Shown: piece by piece, positions 39,912 through 51,189 of the stretch
Layout: each line of letters opens with the position of its first letter
How positions within the stretch are numbered: the stretch's first letter is position 1
DNA from: Nissolia schottii
Taxonomy: Eukaryota > Streptophyta > Magnoliopsida > Fabales > Fabaceae
DNA length: 64,000 nt
Reading direction: 5' to 3'
Assembly: GCA_003254905.1 (NCBI GenBank)
Contig: QANU01100624.1
Span: 376,180 to 440,179 of the forward strand
The notes under the pieces: model-generated
Database searches by the model: none
Told to the model about the DNA's origin: nothing
Seen by the model: only the letters and a program-made list of their open reading frames with translations
Position numbers and translations under genes: made by a program

Positions 39912-42900
39912 CTAATCCCTAACAAAATTCCACCATTTCTTCTTTTTCTTCGTATAGGTTGTTGGCAATTCTGAATATGAAACGATATAGAACACAATTA
40001 AATGGATATATATACGCTCGAGTTCATTAAAAACAAACAAACAAACACACACTGCAATAAACGGGAAAAAATGTATTGTTTGTTGTGTTTTTAACCCTTT
40101 TTTTCTTCCCCTTCCCAAGAATGAGGATTATGCATAGAAGCTAACCTTCAAATACTTTATATTGAGGGAGATATCATTCGGAGTAACATAACAAATATAA
40201 AACATCCTTCTATTTCACAGACCAAATCGACACAAAAAGCAGCAGTTATTGCTACATTACACAAGCTGTAACTAAGGTTGTCAAAATCAACATCTTACGT
40301 GAGGTCGGAATTGCAAAATAAAAACATACAACGTGAAATCGTAACACGATTTAAGTCGTCGAATCGTTTGATCCAAGTAATAGTACTGAGATCAACTAAC
40401 CTCTTCAAACTTGTAGGATCGTAAGATTTTTAAGATTTAAATCGAGATCTTAACAATCTTGGTTGTAACAGGAAACTAACCACCAAATGAATCCAAAATG
40501 CATGAAAATAGACAAAAATGGTGGAACTCAAACTTCTGTAGCTTAATAGCTTCACATTCTCATTTATATAACAGTGCGCGTATAGAAATTATAGATGTTA
40601 CCTCCTTCTGGATAAATTGGGTTGTAATGTACTTCTGCCCAAAAGCTCAGAAATATCACTGCATGTCACAGATAATGGCCACTTGCTTAGATTATGTCAC
40701 TTAGATTAAGCAGCACAGTAGACAAATCACATCTGTTTGCACTTGTTTGATTTATGGATGCCGAAACAAGGACTGTTGGCCCTTCACCATGATATATAGT
40801 ATATATATAACTAAACAAATAGTCAAATATTAATAAAATCTTACCTCTTCCAGACTTCTGCATCTGTGGAAGAATCTCAATGTAACACGTGTCCTTAAAT
40901 GATGTAATAACAAAAATTTTGACACCATACTGAAAAGGACAGATGCCAGACAACTAAATCAGTCATAAAAGTAAATAATGATTAAATCAACTATAATGCA
41001 AAGGCTATCTCTCACCATTTCAAAACAATATGTGTGTTTTAAATTCAACCCACAAAATACTCAACTCCTATGGAATGGAGATTATGTCTTCAAAACAGTA
41101 CTATAACTTAAATTCACATTAACAAATCCTTTAGGTGAACATCATACTGCCCCTCCTAACCTTTTTAAGTAAGCAGCACTCAACAGATGTCCTTTCAAGC
41201 CTCAAATCATATTTGATCAAATAAAGATGAAGATTGTAGTTCCAACTTCCAATCGTTTAACTTCAGATAAATCAGTGACTGAGTTAACTACAAAGCTTAA
41301 TCCATTTGAACCTTGCTAGAAAAAAGATGGCCTAAAATCCATTGTAATTCTTTTAGACTATTAACTGGTCAATTTATTAATTACAGCCACTTCAAGACAG
41401 CCTCTAAAAGATCCACATAATGCTTCAAATGCAAACCAATGGAATAAGCATCCATGGGATCAGACTGATAAAGAAAATCAACTTTGAAATCTCTCTCTCT
41501 CACACACACACACACACGGAGCGCGCGTATATATATGGGTTTGCTAAGCTCCACAACTTCATGTGGAGGTTAGCAATGTCCACAATTTATTTTGGACACT
41601 AATACCTCTCATTCTTTCTTCTAACTCAACATCTATGAGTAGGGCTGCCAAAATGAGCCCGACCCATTTACCCGGTTAAATGGATGGACTTTACATGCAA
41701 AAAATAGACCCGCGAAAATTTGAAAAAAAAATGGCCCGGCCCATTTAAGCCGGCCCGCTAGGCCCGTGGGTTAGCCCGTGAGCTAGCCCGTGAGCCTGTG
41801 AATTTTTTTTTTTTNAGACCATAAACGAGCTGGATCCTAAAAATAGGCACAATTTTGGCCCGGCCCGTTTGACACCCCTATCTAAGAGTGGTTAATTTTG
41901 TAATTTTGTTCAAATCATATTAATTATCCTCTTAACTTTTCTCGCACTTCAAAAAAAAGCAAAAGATGAAAGAGAAATAGAAGAGATAGAGTATTTATGA
42001 AGTGAGAGAAAAGTTGTGGAGGTTAGCAAACCCCATATATATACATATGCAAATTTGAACAGCCGCCCAAAAAGAAGCATTGTACAAATAGGAAAGGCAA
42101 AAATAAAATGGCAATTATATATCTCATCATACCCAATCGGCAGCAGCTTGCAATGTGACGTGATCGCCCCATTCACCACTCCTAATACATCCACATGGAA
42201 AGTTATTATCAAACATAATAACTTCAATAAAGCCATATCATCTGAAATAGCATGCATAATATAAACATACTTGCTCATCTTCTTCAAATAATCACTATAC
42301 ACCATAGGAACATAGCCCCCATATAGTTCTGGGTAAGAATTGAGCTGAAAAAACAGCAAAAAAGTATATCATTAACAAGAAGACTAAAAGGTGTCCCATC
42401 CAACAGTAATATGTTGCTACAAATGCCAATCACAAACCTGTTGAACAATTTGCTCTCGCACAAATTTGTGGTGTTCAGGCGAGCGATACAGTTGATCTGA
42501 CAAAGCACGAAACTGGAATAATACAGAGCCAATAAGTCACACACTTTTTTATTGAAGGACATAAAGTATTATAAAATGTATGCATAGTGATCCACTGTAA
42601 GTAATGCTCATTAAAATAAATAAATTTCAGAAAATTAAAATCTTTAGTTAGATAACTGCAAATTTGTCCAACAGTCACCGAATCATAACAGATTATATTT
42701 AAAATACTCCAAATGTTATTCCATTAAAACTTCAATTTTCTTACAAGGACGAATTAAGTCTTGAGATATAGTAATTGATATACATCTCATAAACAATGCC
42801 TACTCACAAAGATAAAGAGCCAACCTGGCAGTTACCATCTCCCTCAACCTTACGCTCAACCAGCTCATATAACTGCAGTCTAAGAAAGACCAAATTCTTA

Positions 42901-44874
42901 AAATTAGATAAATGCTCAATAACCAAAATACAACATTAAGACATACATTTTGCTCTAACTTAAATGTTAGGAGGTGTGAGGAAAGAAAGCAAGGAGAAAG
43001 AACTAAATATTACAATATAGTATCTATTAATCTTGCTTGTCCAACATTCCCCTCCCACTCTTTCTTTGTCCAAAAGAATTGGATCAAACAATAGAGAATA
43101 TTATGTGGGACTTCATAGGGATTTGTGTTGCAGACCATCAAATGAAGGGGATTTGGGTCTATGAAATATGGTTTCTAAAAATATTGCTCAGGAAGCTAAA
43201 TGGCTATAACAATTTCCTTTAGGATCAAAGGCATCAAGGTACCAAGTTATTCAGAAACTACGTCATTAAGGCACCAAGTTATTCAGAAACTAACTCATTT
43301 AAGACACCAAGTGCACATGGTGTGTCCCTCTCCCTCTACTCTGTGGCATGCAGGGTGACTCAATGGCTGTTTCTATGTTCTTCACTCCTTCTGTTCTGTG
43401 GCACAGAATACTTAATGGTTTTCACTTCCATCTGCTCTTTTCTAGAGAAGACAGCAAATACGGCACTGCTGCACTGGATTTATTATGAGAACCAAGTGTG
43501 TCAATCCACTGTGTCAAGGTGCTACCCTTGTGGTTAATTTGTGCTCCTATTTTAGTTAGAGCAACCTTTGGCTGTCTAGGGAGAAAACAAAAAAAAGGCA
43601 CCATTTTTTTTGTGTGTTTTCGGGGCATTTCCCCTTTAGCAGATACAATTATAAATCAAATACAGTATTCAACTTTCACTTAGGAGACAACTCAAACTAA
43701 GATATATATAAAACACAAAATAAACCAAGACCTGTCTAGTAGCCTTTGATGATCTGAAATTTCTTCGTCATATGATGGAATTTTTTCATTGGTTTTAGGA
43801 ATATGCTGCAAGTGCAAACAAGAGAAATAAGTTAGAAATTATATCAGGATTAGAATTCCATAGCTAAACTGTTAATATTAATCATATATCACTTGAGTGT
43901 TAATAAATCAGAATGATGAAACTCCAGTTAATATACCGGGAATAAAATGATACATAACTATTGATACATTGAATTCTGTTCCTCGTGATTTGAGTAATAA
44001 TTAATATTAATCTAGTTGCTATATTTTTTATCTTGTTCCTGCAAGTCTCATGGGATAAAAGCTCACCATCCACAATTTGCATCATACAAGAATTTTGTGA
44101 ATGCAATTTATATATCATTCAAAGAAGAGATACTCCAAATGCCAACTCATGTAATGGGAAATTCTAGAAAGAAGGAACTCGATGACATTAAACACAGCAG
44201 CATTTGGCTGCACTAAAGCTACACTTACCGGGATTGGAACCATCTGGTTTAATCTCTTGCCTACTTCACCATCAAGAGAAGACTCATCTGATATTTCCAA
44301 TGAATTCCACGAGTCATCACTAGTAATAGGAATCTCTCCTGACCCAGAAGAGGAACCATAAACTTCAACGTCATGCACATCATTTTCCCTTTCACTTAGA
44401 CCATAATCATCCACTTCTTTCATATTGTATGATGCATCAACAGAGTTCTGGAAACACTCATTGCCTACATGTCGTTGACAACCTATCATGACAAATACAA
44501 AATCCAAGAAAAGATAACTAATAGAAAATTGCATCGGCCAAGCGAATACTAGCAAAGTTATAGTCACCATTTGAAGAGGAAGGCCAATCTTGAGCAAGAA
44601 CGGATGCTCGCTCTTGCTCATTCCCAAATTTCGATGCTGCAGAAGCTTCCATGGAATCAAGTTGCGATAATTCTTCCTGATAAGCTCTCGCAACAGCTTC
44701 GTCGTTCTCCACATATGTAGGCTGACAGAAGCCTTCCCTAACATACTCAACTTGACTCAAATCAGGATCATACCTAGTTATGACACTAGGCGAACCACTA
44801 TTGGAAAGTGTGCATACGTCTAAGAGATGAAGGCCCCACCGAACAACATCAGGATCCATGTCATATGTTGCCAT
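39912..44874 (-). CDS. OTU9: OTU-domain deubiquitinase (OTU9/OTU10 type)
   Basis: Ten coding exons on the minus strand (44874-44568, 44482-44229, 43805-43732, 42879-42825, 42512-42438, 42344-42271, 42181-42133, 40929-40845, 40658-40602, 39970-39912) encode 362 residues with all phases closing. The product is a cysteine protease removing ubiquitin. The OTU core runs from about residue 220: VEGDGNCQFRALSDQLYRS carries the D-G-N-C nucleophile, followed by LNSYPELYGGYVPMVYSDYL, SGEWGDHVTLQAAADWYGVK, IFVITSFKDTCYIEILP and the catalytic-His segment FLSFWAEVHYNPIYPEGE. It ends in a basic TYTKKKKKWWNF tail. The N-terminal 200 residues are acidic and apparently disordered. The start was placed at MATYDMDPDVVRWGLHLLD, the family N-terminus; an in-frame ATG 8 codons upstream is less likely. 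Introns hold nested transposons. OTU9 versus OTU10 is inferred from linkage with the WCRKC gene. Confidence 0.93.
40268..40447. mobile_element. Small foldback element in an OTU intron
   Basis: CTAAGGTTGTCAAAATCAAC on the left and GATCTTAACAATCTTGGTTG on the right are inverted relatives, and CATCTTACG pairs with GGATCGTAAGATT. Similar sequence (AAAGTTATCAGAATCTTATG) starts near 2041 in the NAA10 intron, suggesting one dispersed family. Confidence 0.5.
41528..42045. mobile_element. Foldback element in OTU intron 7 carrying a hAT insertion
   Basis: TATATATGGGTTTGCTAAGC + TCCACAACTT (about 41530-41558) is the inverted copy of AAGTTGTGGAGGTTAGCAAA + CCCCATATATA (about 42013-42043). The arms enclose non-coding DNA interrupted by the hAT element at 41640-41880. 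Without that insertion the host element would be about 270 bp, a typical MITE size. Confidence 0.65.
41640..41880. mobile_element. Non-autonomous hAT element with 8-bp target duplication
   Basis: It begins TAGGGCTGCCAAAATGAGCC and ends GGCCCGTTTGACACCCCTA, imperfect inverted termini of the hAT type, with GGCCCGGCCC subterminal repeats. It is flanked by TCTATGAG (41632-41639) and TCTAAGAG (41881-41888), an 8-bp duplication with one mismatch, as hAT transposition makes. There is no coding capacity. One ambiguous base at 41815 follows a T-run. Confidence 0.85.
43236..43310. repeat. Tandem repeat of about 32 bp in an OTU intron
   Basis: The unit AAGGCACCAAGTTATTCAGA followed by AACTAACTCATT occurs twice nearly intact, then starts a third time as AAGACACCAAG. 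Confidence 0.85.
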
Positions 44875-45650
44875 GTGCCCCCCCCAAAACACATGCAACT
44901 CTAACTACTCCAAGGACCAAATTAGTGTGTATCCACCAAAGAGTTTAGTTGCTGAAACAGAACCAGATGCAATTCTTTCAAACGTGATAAAGAACAACAA
45001 ACTATACAAGAAAAAAGGAAAAGGAAGTAAAAGAGCTAAATTTAATTCTCCTTTGTCTACACAAACGAAGTTCACAATGGAAATATAGGAAAAATGAATA
45101 AAGCATCAACTCCAAACATACACCCCCATAAACAATCAATCCTAGATCAGAAGCTTCAACTCAATCCAGTTAACCAAACAGGATATATCATCCACCCTTA
45201 GGGCTTAGGCCAGTACAATACTTTCCCCCCCAAAAAAACAACCTTGAAATTGCAGCCATGAATCCATAAGAATAAAAAATAAAAATAAAAACCTTGATTC
45301 CCACTCCCAAATCATTAATCTTAGAACATGCAAATAACCAGCCGAAATTTTTTTAATTGAAATTAAAAAAAAAAAACCTAAACCTATATCCCGCGACACA
45401 AAATTCCAAATCCCTCGAATTCCCAACGAAAAAAGATATATCATTAGAGCAAAGAAAGAAAGAAAGAAGGAAAGGGAATAATAACAAACCTTGCTCAAGC
45501 TAGGGATTTGGGAGTGGAAACAAAAGAAGAAAAAGAAGGAGGAAGGAGAATGCTAGTAGTAGATTTATTGAAGAAATGAATATGAGAATGAATGAATGGA
45601 ATGGATTGATTGGTGGTGAAAACTGAATAAAGTGTGGCACAATCTTGAAG
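44875..45650 (-). promoter_or_regulatory. OTU leader and promoter region
   Basis: On the minus strand a likely leader exon (about 45640-45490) ends CTTGAGCAAG|GTTTGTTATT, giving a donor for a leader intron. The acceptor before the ATG at 44874 was not fixed. About 320 bp of this upstream sequence is also present in the inverted partial copy at 46083-46570. Confidence 0.45.
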
Positions 45651-45920
45651 GAATTCGCAAATATTAAGGATCATAAGTTTCTTTTCTTTTCTTTTTAAAT
45701 TAAAAAAAAATGTTAATATTTGTTTAGAAGGGAAAGAAAGGACGTATTCTTTGAAAAACGGCGTCGCATTAGCCGTCTTTTTCTATCAAATACGGCTCCT
45801 TCCTTAATTCTCCGTGTGAATCAGAAACCTGACGCCGGTTTTTTGTGACGTGTCATGGGTCAGGCTTTGGTCCTCTCAGGGGAAATTCATTTTTTCTCCT
45901 TACACAATGTAGACCCTTGA

Positions 45921-46021
45921 TTTTATTTTTTTTTAATCAAGATGATAGAGAGAGGGACCCGAACTCAAATTCTTTCATTTCTCCGAGTCTAGGAGTAACC
46001 GCTACACCGTGAGCTCACTGC
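45921..46021 (-). mobile_element. Short tRNA-derived SINE
   Basis: Read on the minus strand: a head CAGTGAGCTCACGGTGTAGC (A-box-like), then GAGTTCGGGTCCC (B-box-like) and an A-rich tail. It is flanked by a 14-bp target duplication, ATGTAGACCCTTGA (45907-45920) and ATGTAGACCGTTGA (46022-46035), with one mismatch. The body is about 100 bp. The low divergence of the duplication argues for a fairly young insertion. Confidence 0.8.
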
Positions 46022-46082
46022 ATGTAGACCGTTGAAACTTGCTGGAAATACGAAAGAAAAAAACGAGAAACAAATCAAAGAT

Positions 46083-46570
46083 TAGGGTGAATATGCTTGG
46101 CCTAGGGTTAGATGGTATATTATATTTGTGTTACTGTGCTGAGTTGAAACTTGTGATCTAGGATTATTTATGGGGTGAATATTTTGAATTGATCTACGCG
46201 TTATTCCTATATTTCCCTTGTGATTTGTGAGGCAGATAAACAAGAATAAGATCTAACATCTAACTGTTTTCCTTCCTTTTCTTTTTCTTGTATTAATGTT
46301 CTTTCTGTTCTTTATCATTGCATCTTGTTCTGTTTAAACAATTACTTTCTCTGGGGGATACACACAAATTGAGTTAGTCCCGGGAGTAGATAGAGAATTA
46401 ATTGCATGTGTTTTAGGGGCACATGGCAACATATGACATGGATCCTCTTGTTGTTCCATGTAGCCTTCATCTCTTAGATGTATGCACACTTTCCAATAAT
46501 GATTCTCAGAATGCCACGACCAAATATGATCTCAATTTTAAGCTAAGTTGAATTTGTTGAATCAAAAAAC
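46083..46570 (+). pseudogene. Inverted partial copy of the OTU gene (5' region and exon 1)
   Basis: The plus strand matches, in order, the upstream region, leader and beginning of exon 1 of the OTU gene, which lies head to head 1.2 kb away (TGATCTAGGATT, CCTATATTTCC, TTCTTTATCA, GGATACACAC, GCATGTGTTTT). From the ATG at 46423 it reads MATYDMDPLVVPCSLHLLDV and CTLSNNDSQ, then stops at 46549-46551 after 42 codons. The equivalent gene reads MATYDMDPDVVRWGLHLLDV. It retains non-coding upstream sequence, so it is a genomic duplication. It lacks the whole OTU domain. Confidence 0.85.
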
Positions 46571-48461
46571 ATAATCTCCATAATTCTCTCTCATCTCTAT
46601 TCATGCAGATATCCATCTCCTAATAAGTATATGAAGATTATAAAAGTATTATTAGAACAAAGAGGAATACTTAATTAACTCAACAAATATGTAAAAGTTA
46701 AATAAAAAAACCTGTTAAAAATAAATTCAAAAATTATTAAACTAAATTAAAATTGCACCAAGTCTTGAACGTATAACAATAATAACAAAAATACGAAGTC
46801 ACAAAATAAATACTTTAACAACACTAAAATATCAACTATCGACATAATTAAGAAACATAAATTTCATAATTATTATGAATTACCCTGATGGTTTCATTGA
46901 GTTTGGATTGTGGGGGTGGGGGATTGGGCATAATTAGATTTTTTTATATCAGTATTAATATGAAATAAATATAAAATTGGGGAACTCCAATCAAGACATA
47001 TAACATGTTAATTTTGTCCCTTTTTTTTCACAAGAAAAAATTCTTGCATTTGAATACCCATCATCAAATATTTCCATGAATATTAGTGCAATGAAATACT
47101 CATTGTGATTTTAAAGTAAGTCTTTAAAACTCTAATTTTAAATCCTAAATTAATCTCACCCATCAAACCTCTTATTCTTCAACCTTCTTTTAATTAGCTA
47201 AAATCTCACATGCCTCTCGAAAGAAGAGAGGCTTTTATTCTTGAACCTTCAATAATGAACTTTCAACCAAAATTCTTAAAACTCAAATCTAAAATCACAA
47301 ACTAATTTGAACCCTAAATTATTGAAGTTCTTACCTCTTAATGATTACACTTTTTTCGTCGTGGTTATATTAACATCATAAATTGACATTATGATGCAAA
47401 CAGAATTTAGACATAATAATATAGAAGACTTTTCTAACGGCGCATGAATGTGGAGAATGCAAAGCTGTGACACGAGCTTATCAGAAAGCAAAAGTATCAA
47501 ACTCTTCAAGCAATAACAAAATAGGTGTGTCCTTACTTAAACTAGAAATTGGGGAAATAAATGATGGATGGAAAAACTTAAAAATTTTAAAAATTTAGAA
47601 TTCAAATTTTAAAATGGGACCGCTTTGCTTTAGATGAAAAAGATGGTGTTTGGCAACAACTAAAAATTTAGAAATAATATTTTGTTATCTAAACTGATTT
47701 TATGCATGTACAAAAAAGGGAAAAAAACTTATTTAGGTTAAAGTTACTTAAATGGAAAAATCAATTTTAGGTTTGTTTTATCCAATCCTATTTTTACTCT
47801 CCCCTGTCTTCAATTTTTCGGCACATCCCCTATCTTATCAATTTAAGAATTTAAAAAACAAATTTATTTATTGGTTTTATATATTGTAATATTATTTCTT
47901 AAATAAATTTATCCGTCTTAATCATGGAGGTTGTTTGGTACGGGTATCTTTCAAAATTTCAAAGACGAGTTTCAGATAAATATTAGTTGGTAACTAATAA
48001 AAACTTTTTTAACTGATTTTTATTTAAATTGATTTTAAATTCAAATTAGTTCAACAAAAAATACAATTTTAAGATGATTCTATCTACTTCCACCCTTTTC
48101 TTATTATCTTATCTTTTCCCGACGATTAAATTAGTTTGAGTACATTCAAATCAAGTTGCTAACTTGAAAATCAATTAAAATATAACTAATTATGTTAAAA
48201 TTTACAAAAACAAACTAGTTTGAAATTAAATTAAAAATTAGTTTAAACCAATTATAAACTGGATTTTTTTTAACTAGTCCTGAAATTAAATTAAAGATGG
48301 GTGCACTATTATTCTAGTTTTCACTTATTGAATGTAATTTTTACATTATTTTATCAAATAAATATCTTTACTTCTATAAATTTTTTGGAAGACTTTAATT
48401 GCTTTTGGTTAATTTTTTTTTTCTTATTGACCCTCATGCATTTATGAAATTAATACCACAT
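46571..48461. other. AT-rich gene-free region
   Basis: No gene, RNA or clearly bounded repeat was recognised. Confidence 0.5.
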
Positions 48462-49105
48462 TTAAATATGTTGTTATTGTCACTTCCAGCAATTACAATT
48501 TGCAGAGTTACATAAGCTTTTCAAAAGCAACATCATTAACTCAGTCTTAATCTAAGTATGTCCCTTAATTAAAATTATAGTGATGCTACATGTACAATCA
48601 AATTGCATCTAATGTAACCAACGGGGGTTGGTCCAAGTAATAAGCGGCTTGGTATCGTTTAAACAAGGTCTCGAGTTCGAGACCTTGTGTACGCAGTTAT
48701 TCCCGCCAGGAGACTCACCCGCCATAGCCAGGTGCGCGACCCGGGTCGACCCAAATTAGTCAAGGCTAAGTCATGGATACTTGGCAGACAACCTAAAAAA
48801 AAATTTGCATCTGTTGTACAACCAACCAAAGAATATATATGGAATGGGGCCCATTATCTCTCTCCAACTCTCCACTACGCTCACTCACTCCCTAAAACAC
48901 ATGCACACACTCACCCACTCAAACGCTTCGTGCTCACTCACAGACACAAACTTTATTTTAATTACTTGTTCAAAAATTTGTGTATGTGATTGCGAAAGTT
49001 TATTTTTGTTTGTTCAATAGTTTGTTTTTAGTTGTTATAAAGTTTCTTTCTGCTTGTTCGAAAGTCTATTTCTTGGAATACCAAAGTTTGTTTTTGTTTG
49101 TCGAA
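48462..49105. repeat. Direct duplication, copy 1 (with SINE)
   Basis: From TTAAATATGTTGTTATTGTC to TTTTTGTTTGTCGAA this block is nearly identical to 49107-49521. It contains the SINE at 48617-48801, which the second copy lacks. The two blocks meet at a single ambiguous base (49106). Confidence 0.95.
48617..48801 (+). mobile_element. tRNA-derived SINE with target duplication
   Basis: The head GGTTGGTCCAAGTAATAAGC followed by GGCTTGG is A-box-like, and GGTCTCGAGTTCGAGACC holds the B-box. A GC-rich body and an A-run tail follow. It is flanked by AAATTGCATCTAATGTA (48600-48616) and AATTTGCATCTGTTGTA (48802-48818), 14 of 17 identical. The size of about 185 bp is typical of plant SINEs. It cannot be a tRNA gene because no tRNA 3' half or acceptor stem follows. 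Confidence 0.85.
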
Positions 49106-49106
49106 N

Positions 49107-49521
49107 TTAAATATGTTGTTATTGTCACTTCCAGCAATTACAATTTCCAAAGTTACATAAGCTTTTCAAAAGCAACATCATTAACTCAGTATTAATCTAA
49201 GTATGTCCCTTAATTAAAATTATAGCGATGCTACATGTACAACACCAAAGAATATATATGGAATGGGCCCATTATCTCTCTCCAACTCTCCACTACGCTC
49301 ACTCACTCCCTCAAACACATGCACACACACCCACTCAAACGCTTCGTGCTCACTCACAGACACAAACTTTATTTTAATTACTTGTTCAAAAATTTGTGTA
49401 TGTGATTGCGAAAGTTTATTTTTGTTTGTTCAATAGTTTGTTTTTAGTTGTTATAAAGTTTCTTTCTGCTTGTTCGAAAGTCTATTTCTTGGAATACCAA
49501 AGTTTGTTTTTGTTTGTCGAA
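49107..49521. repeat. Direct duplication, copy 2 (without SINE)
   Basis: It is nearly identical to copy 1 except that ACATGTACAACACCAAAG replaces the SINE, its target site and about 20 flanking bases. The junction falls within a GTACAA word present on both sides of the missing segment. Confidence 0.95.
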
Positions 49522-49665
49522 AGTTTGTATATGTGATTACAAAGTTTGTTTCTGTTCAAAAGTTTATGTCTGTGAGTATCAAAATTTATTTCTATTTATT
49601 CAAAAGTTTGTGTCTATGACTATTAAAGTTTGTTTATGTCTATTTAAAAGTTCATGTCTCTAAGT
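49388..49665. repeat. Degenerate tandem repeat of about 40-45 bp
   Basis: Recurring units combine CAAAAGTTTGTGTCTGTGA and AAAGTTTGTTTTTGTTTGTT variants. The first units also lie in duplication copy 1 (about 48970-49105). The array is non-coding. Confidence 0.7.
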
Positions 49666-50720
49666 ACGAAGACGAAGGCGATTTCCAACGATCTCACATT
49701 CCAACCAAAAAATATATATTTAATATCATACATATAATATAATCAAAGTTATAAGAAAAATAAATAAATATATCTTATGTTTAATAAAATATAGTAAGTA
49801 ATTATAAATATATAAATCATTACATGTCTAATTTAACTATTTTGCATCTCTTAGGTAAAGTGCATGTGTGTGTATATATTGGTACTTAAGAAATTATAAT
49901 AGTCGCAATATTGAAGTTTAAACTTATAATCTCATGCAAATCTATACACTATAACAATATTTATAAAAAGAAATTTATTGAAAAAGTTTTGAATTTATCT
50001 TAATCTATTAACTAAGTATTAGTGTATATATATATATATATATATATATTAATCATTATGTGTGCAATTTACTTATTTTACATGTTATGCGTAAAATATA
50101 TATTTAGTACAATATAAAATATATAAGGTTAAATATATTTTTAATCTCTGACTATTTATGACACTTTTTTTTAATTAATCATATATTTGATAGCAAATTC
50201 TTTTCTTTAATTACTTACGCAAATCACAATTAATAGCAAAAGAAAATATAATTCTTAATTGATGATATATGATAAATAATATTTATATTTTATTTATATG
50301 ATACGCTTTATCTTAATGTAATTAGATATTAGACTAAAGAAATCACAAATATCTTTGTTTATTCTCCAATCTTTGTCTTGAATAATTTTTTCATTGTTTC
50401 TTAAATGTAATTAATAATTTCAGATCTTTAATTAATAAAAATCATAAAATAAATGAATAAAAAATAATTTTTTTTTATAATACTTAGAATTTGAAATAAA
50501 GTTTATTGGGGAAAATTCTACTAATGACATTATCTCATTTTTAATATATTAGGATTAGTATGATAAAACATTTCACTTGTAACATTATTCTCCTTCAAAT
50601 TGCACGTTCCAATCCAACAAGTTGACCAGAAGTTGAGGCTAAATTAGCGGCCTCTCTTTCCTTTTGGGACAACAAAAAGACAATTTGTCATGCTTCCCTG
50701 CTATGTAGCCTCGTTCGAAC
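49666..50720. other. AT-rich gene-free region
   Basis: No gene recognised. It includes a TA microsatellite at about 50024-50049. Confidence 0.5.
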
Positions 50721-50730
50721 GTGATCTCAC

Positions 50731-50850
50731 CTATAAAAGGACCCACCATCACGACCTCACTTCTCTTTGTACAAGGCAAAAAAAAAAAAAAACAATAATT
50801 TCTTTTTTCAGATGTGTTTCATTTCTCTTTTTCTATTTTTATTAAGGTAC
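50731..50850 (+). promoter_or_regulatory. Promoter-like patch, possible orphan transcription unit
   Basis: CTATAAAAGG (50731-50740) is a good TATA box followed by a GC-richer initiator region. At 50812 an ATG opens a short hydrophobic frame, MCFISLFLFLLRYIVFG, running into TTTTTG|GTAAGT, a strong donor. A convincing second exon, for example a Cys-rich peptide, was not found. This may be a non-coding transcript, a decayed small secreted-peptide gene, or chance. Confidence 0.25.
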
Positions 50851-51189
50851 ATTGTTTTTGGTAAGTAAATTAATAATTTGCTCTCAACTTATCATTGTTA
50901 AAGTACCAAAAGATATAGAAGTACCCAAAAGAATACTTATCAGTGTTAATAGGATAAGAATTGAATTGAATTGAATTGGTATTTAGAGAAGAGTCTGATG
51001 AATAAAGGATTTCCTCCAATTTGAGAATTCCTCTGAAATGAATAGTAAAGGCGCATATGCCTTTTAATTATTTAATGGGATTCATGCGATGCAATATATT
51101 GATTCAAAAATATGCATTTCTTTCCCGTTAAGAAGTAAAAATAGCCCTTTTTTGTCGTCATTGAAATACAATCTTTTAATTCTAAAATA

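Noticed and set aside
41949-42359. 136-codon minus-strand frame at the OTU gene
   Set aside because: Only its first 25 codons are a true OTU exon (42344-42271). The rest reads through introns and the next exon in the wrong frame.
43236-43310. CRISPR-like direct repeats
   Set aside because: Adjacent tandem units without unique spacers, in a plant intron. CRISPR does not apply.
48617-48801. tRNA gene
   Set aside because: A- and B-box-like sequences are present, but no cloverleaf 3' half. The A-tail and target duplications identify a SINE.
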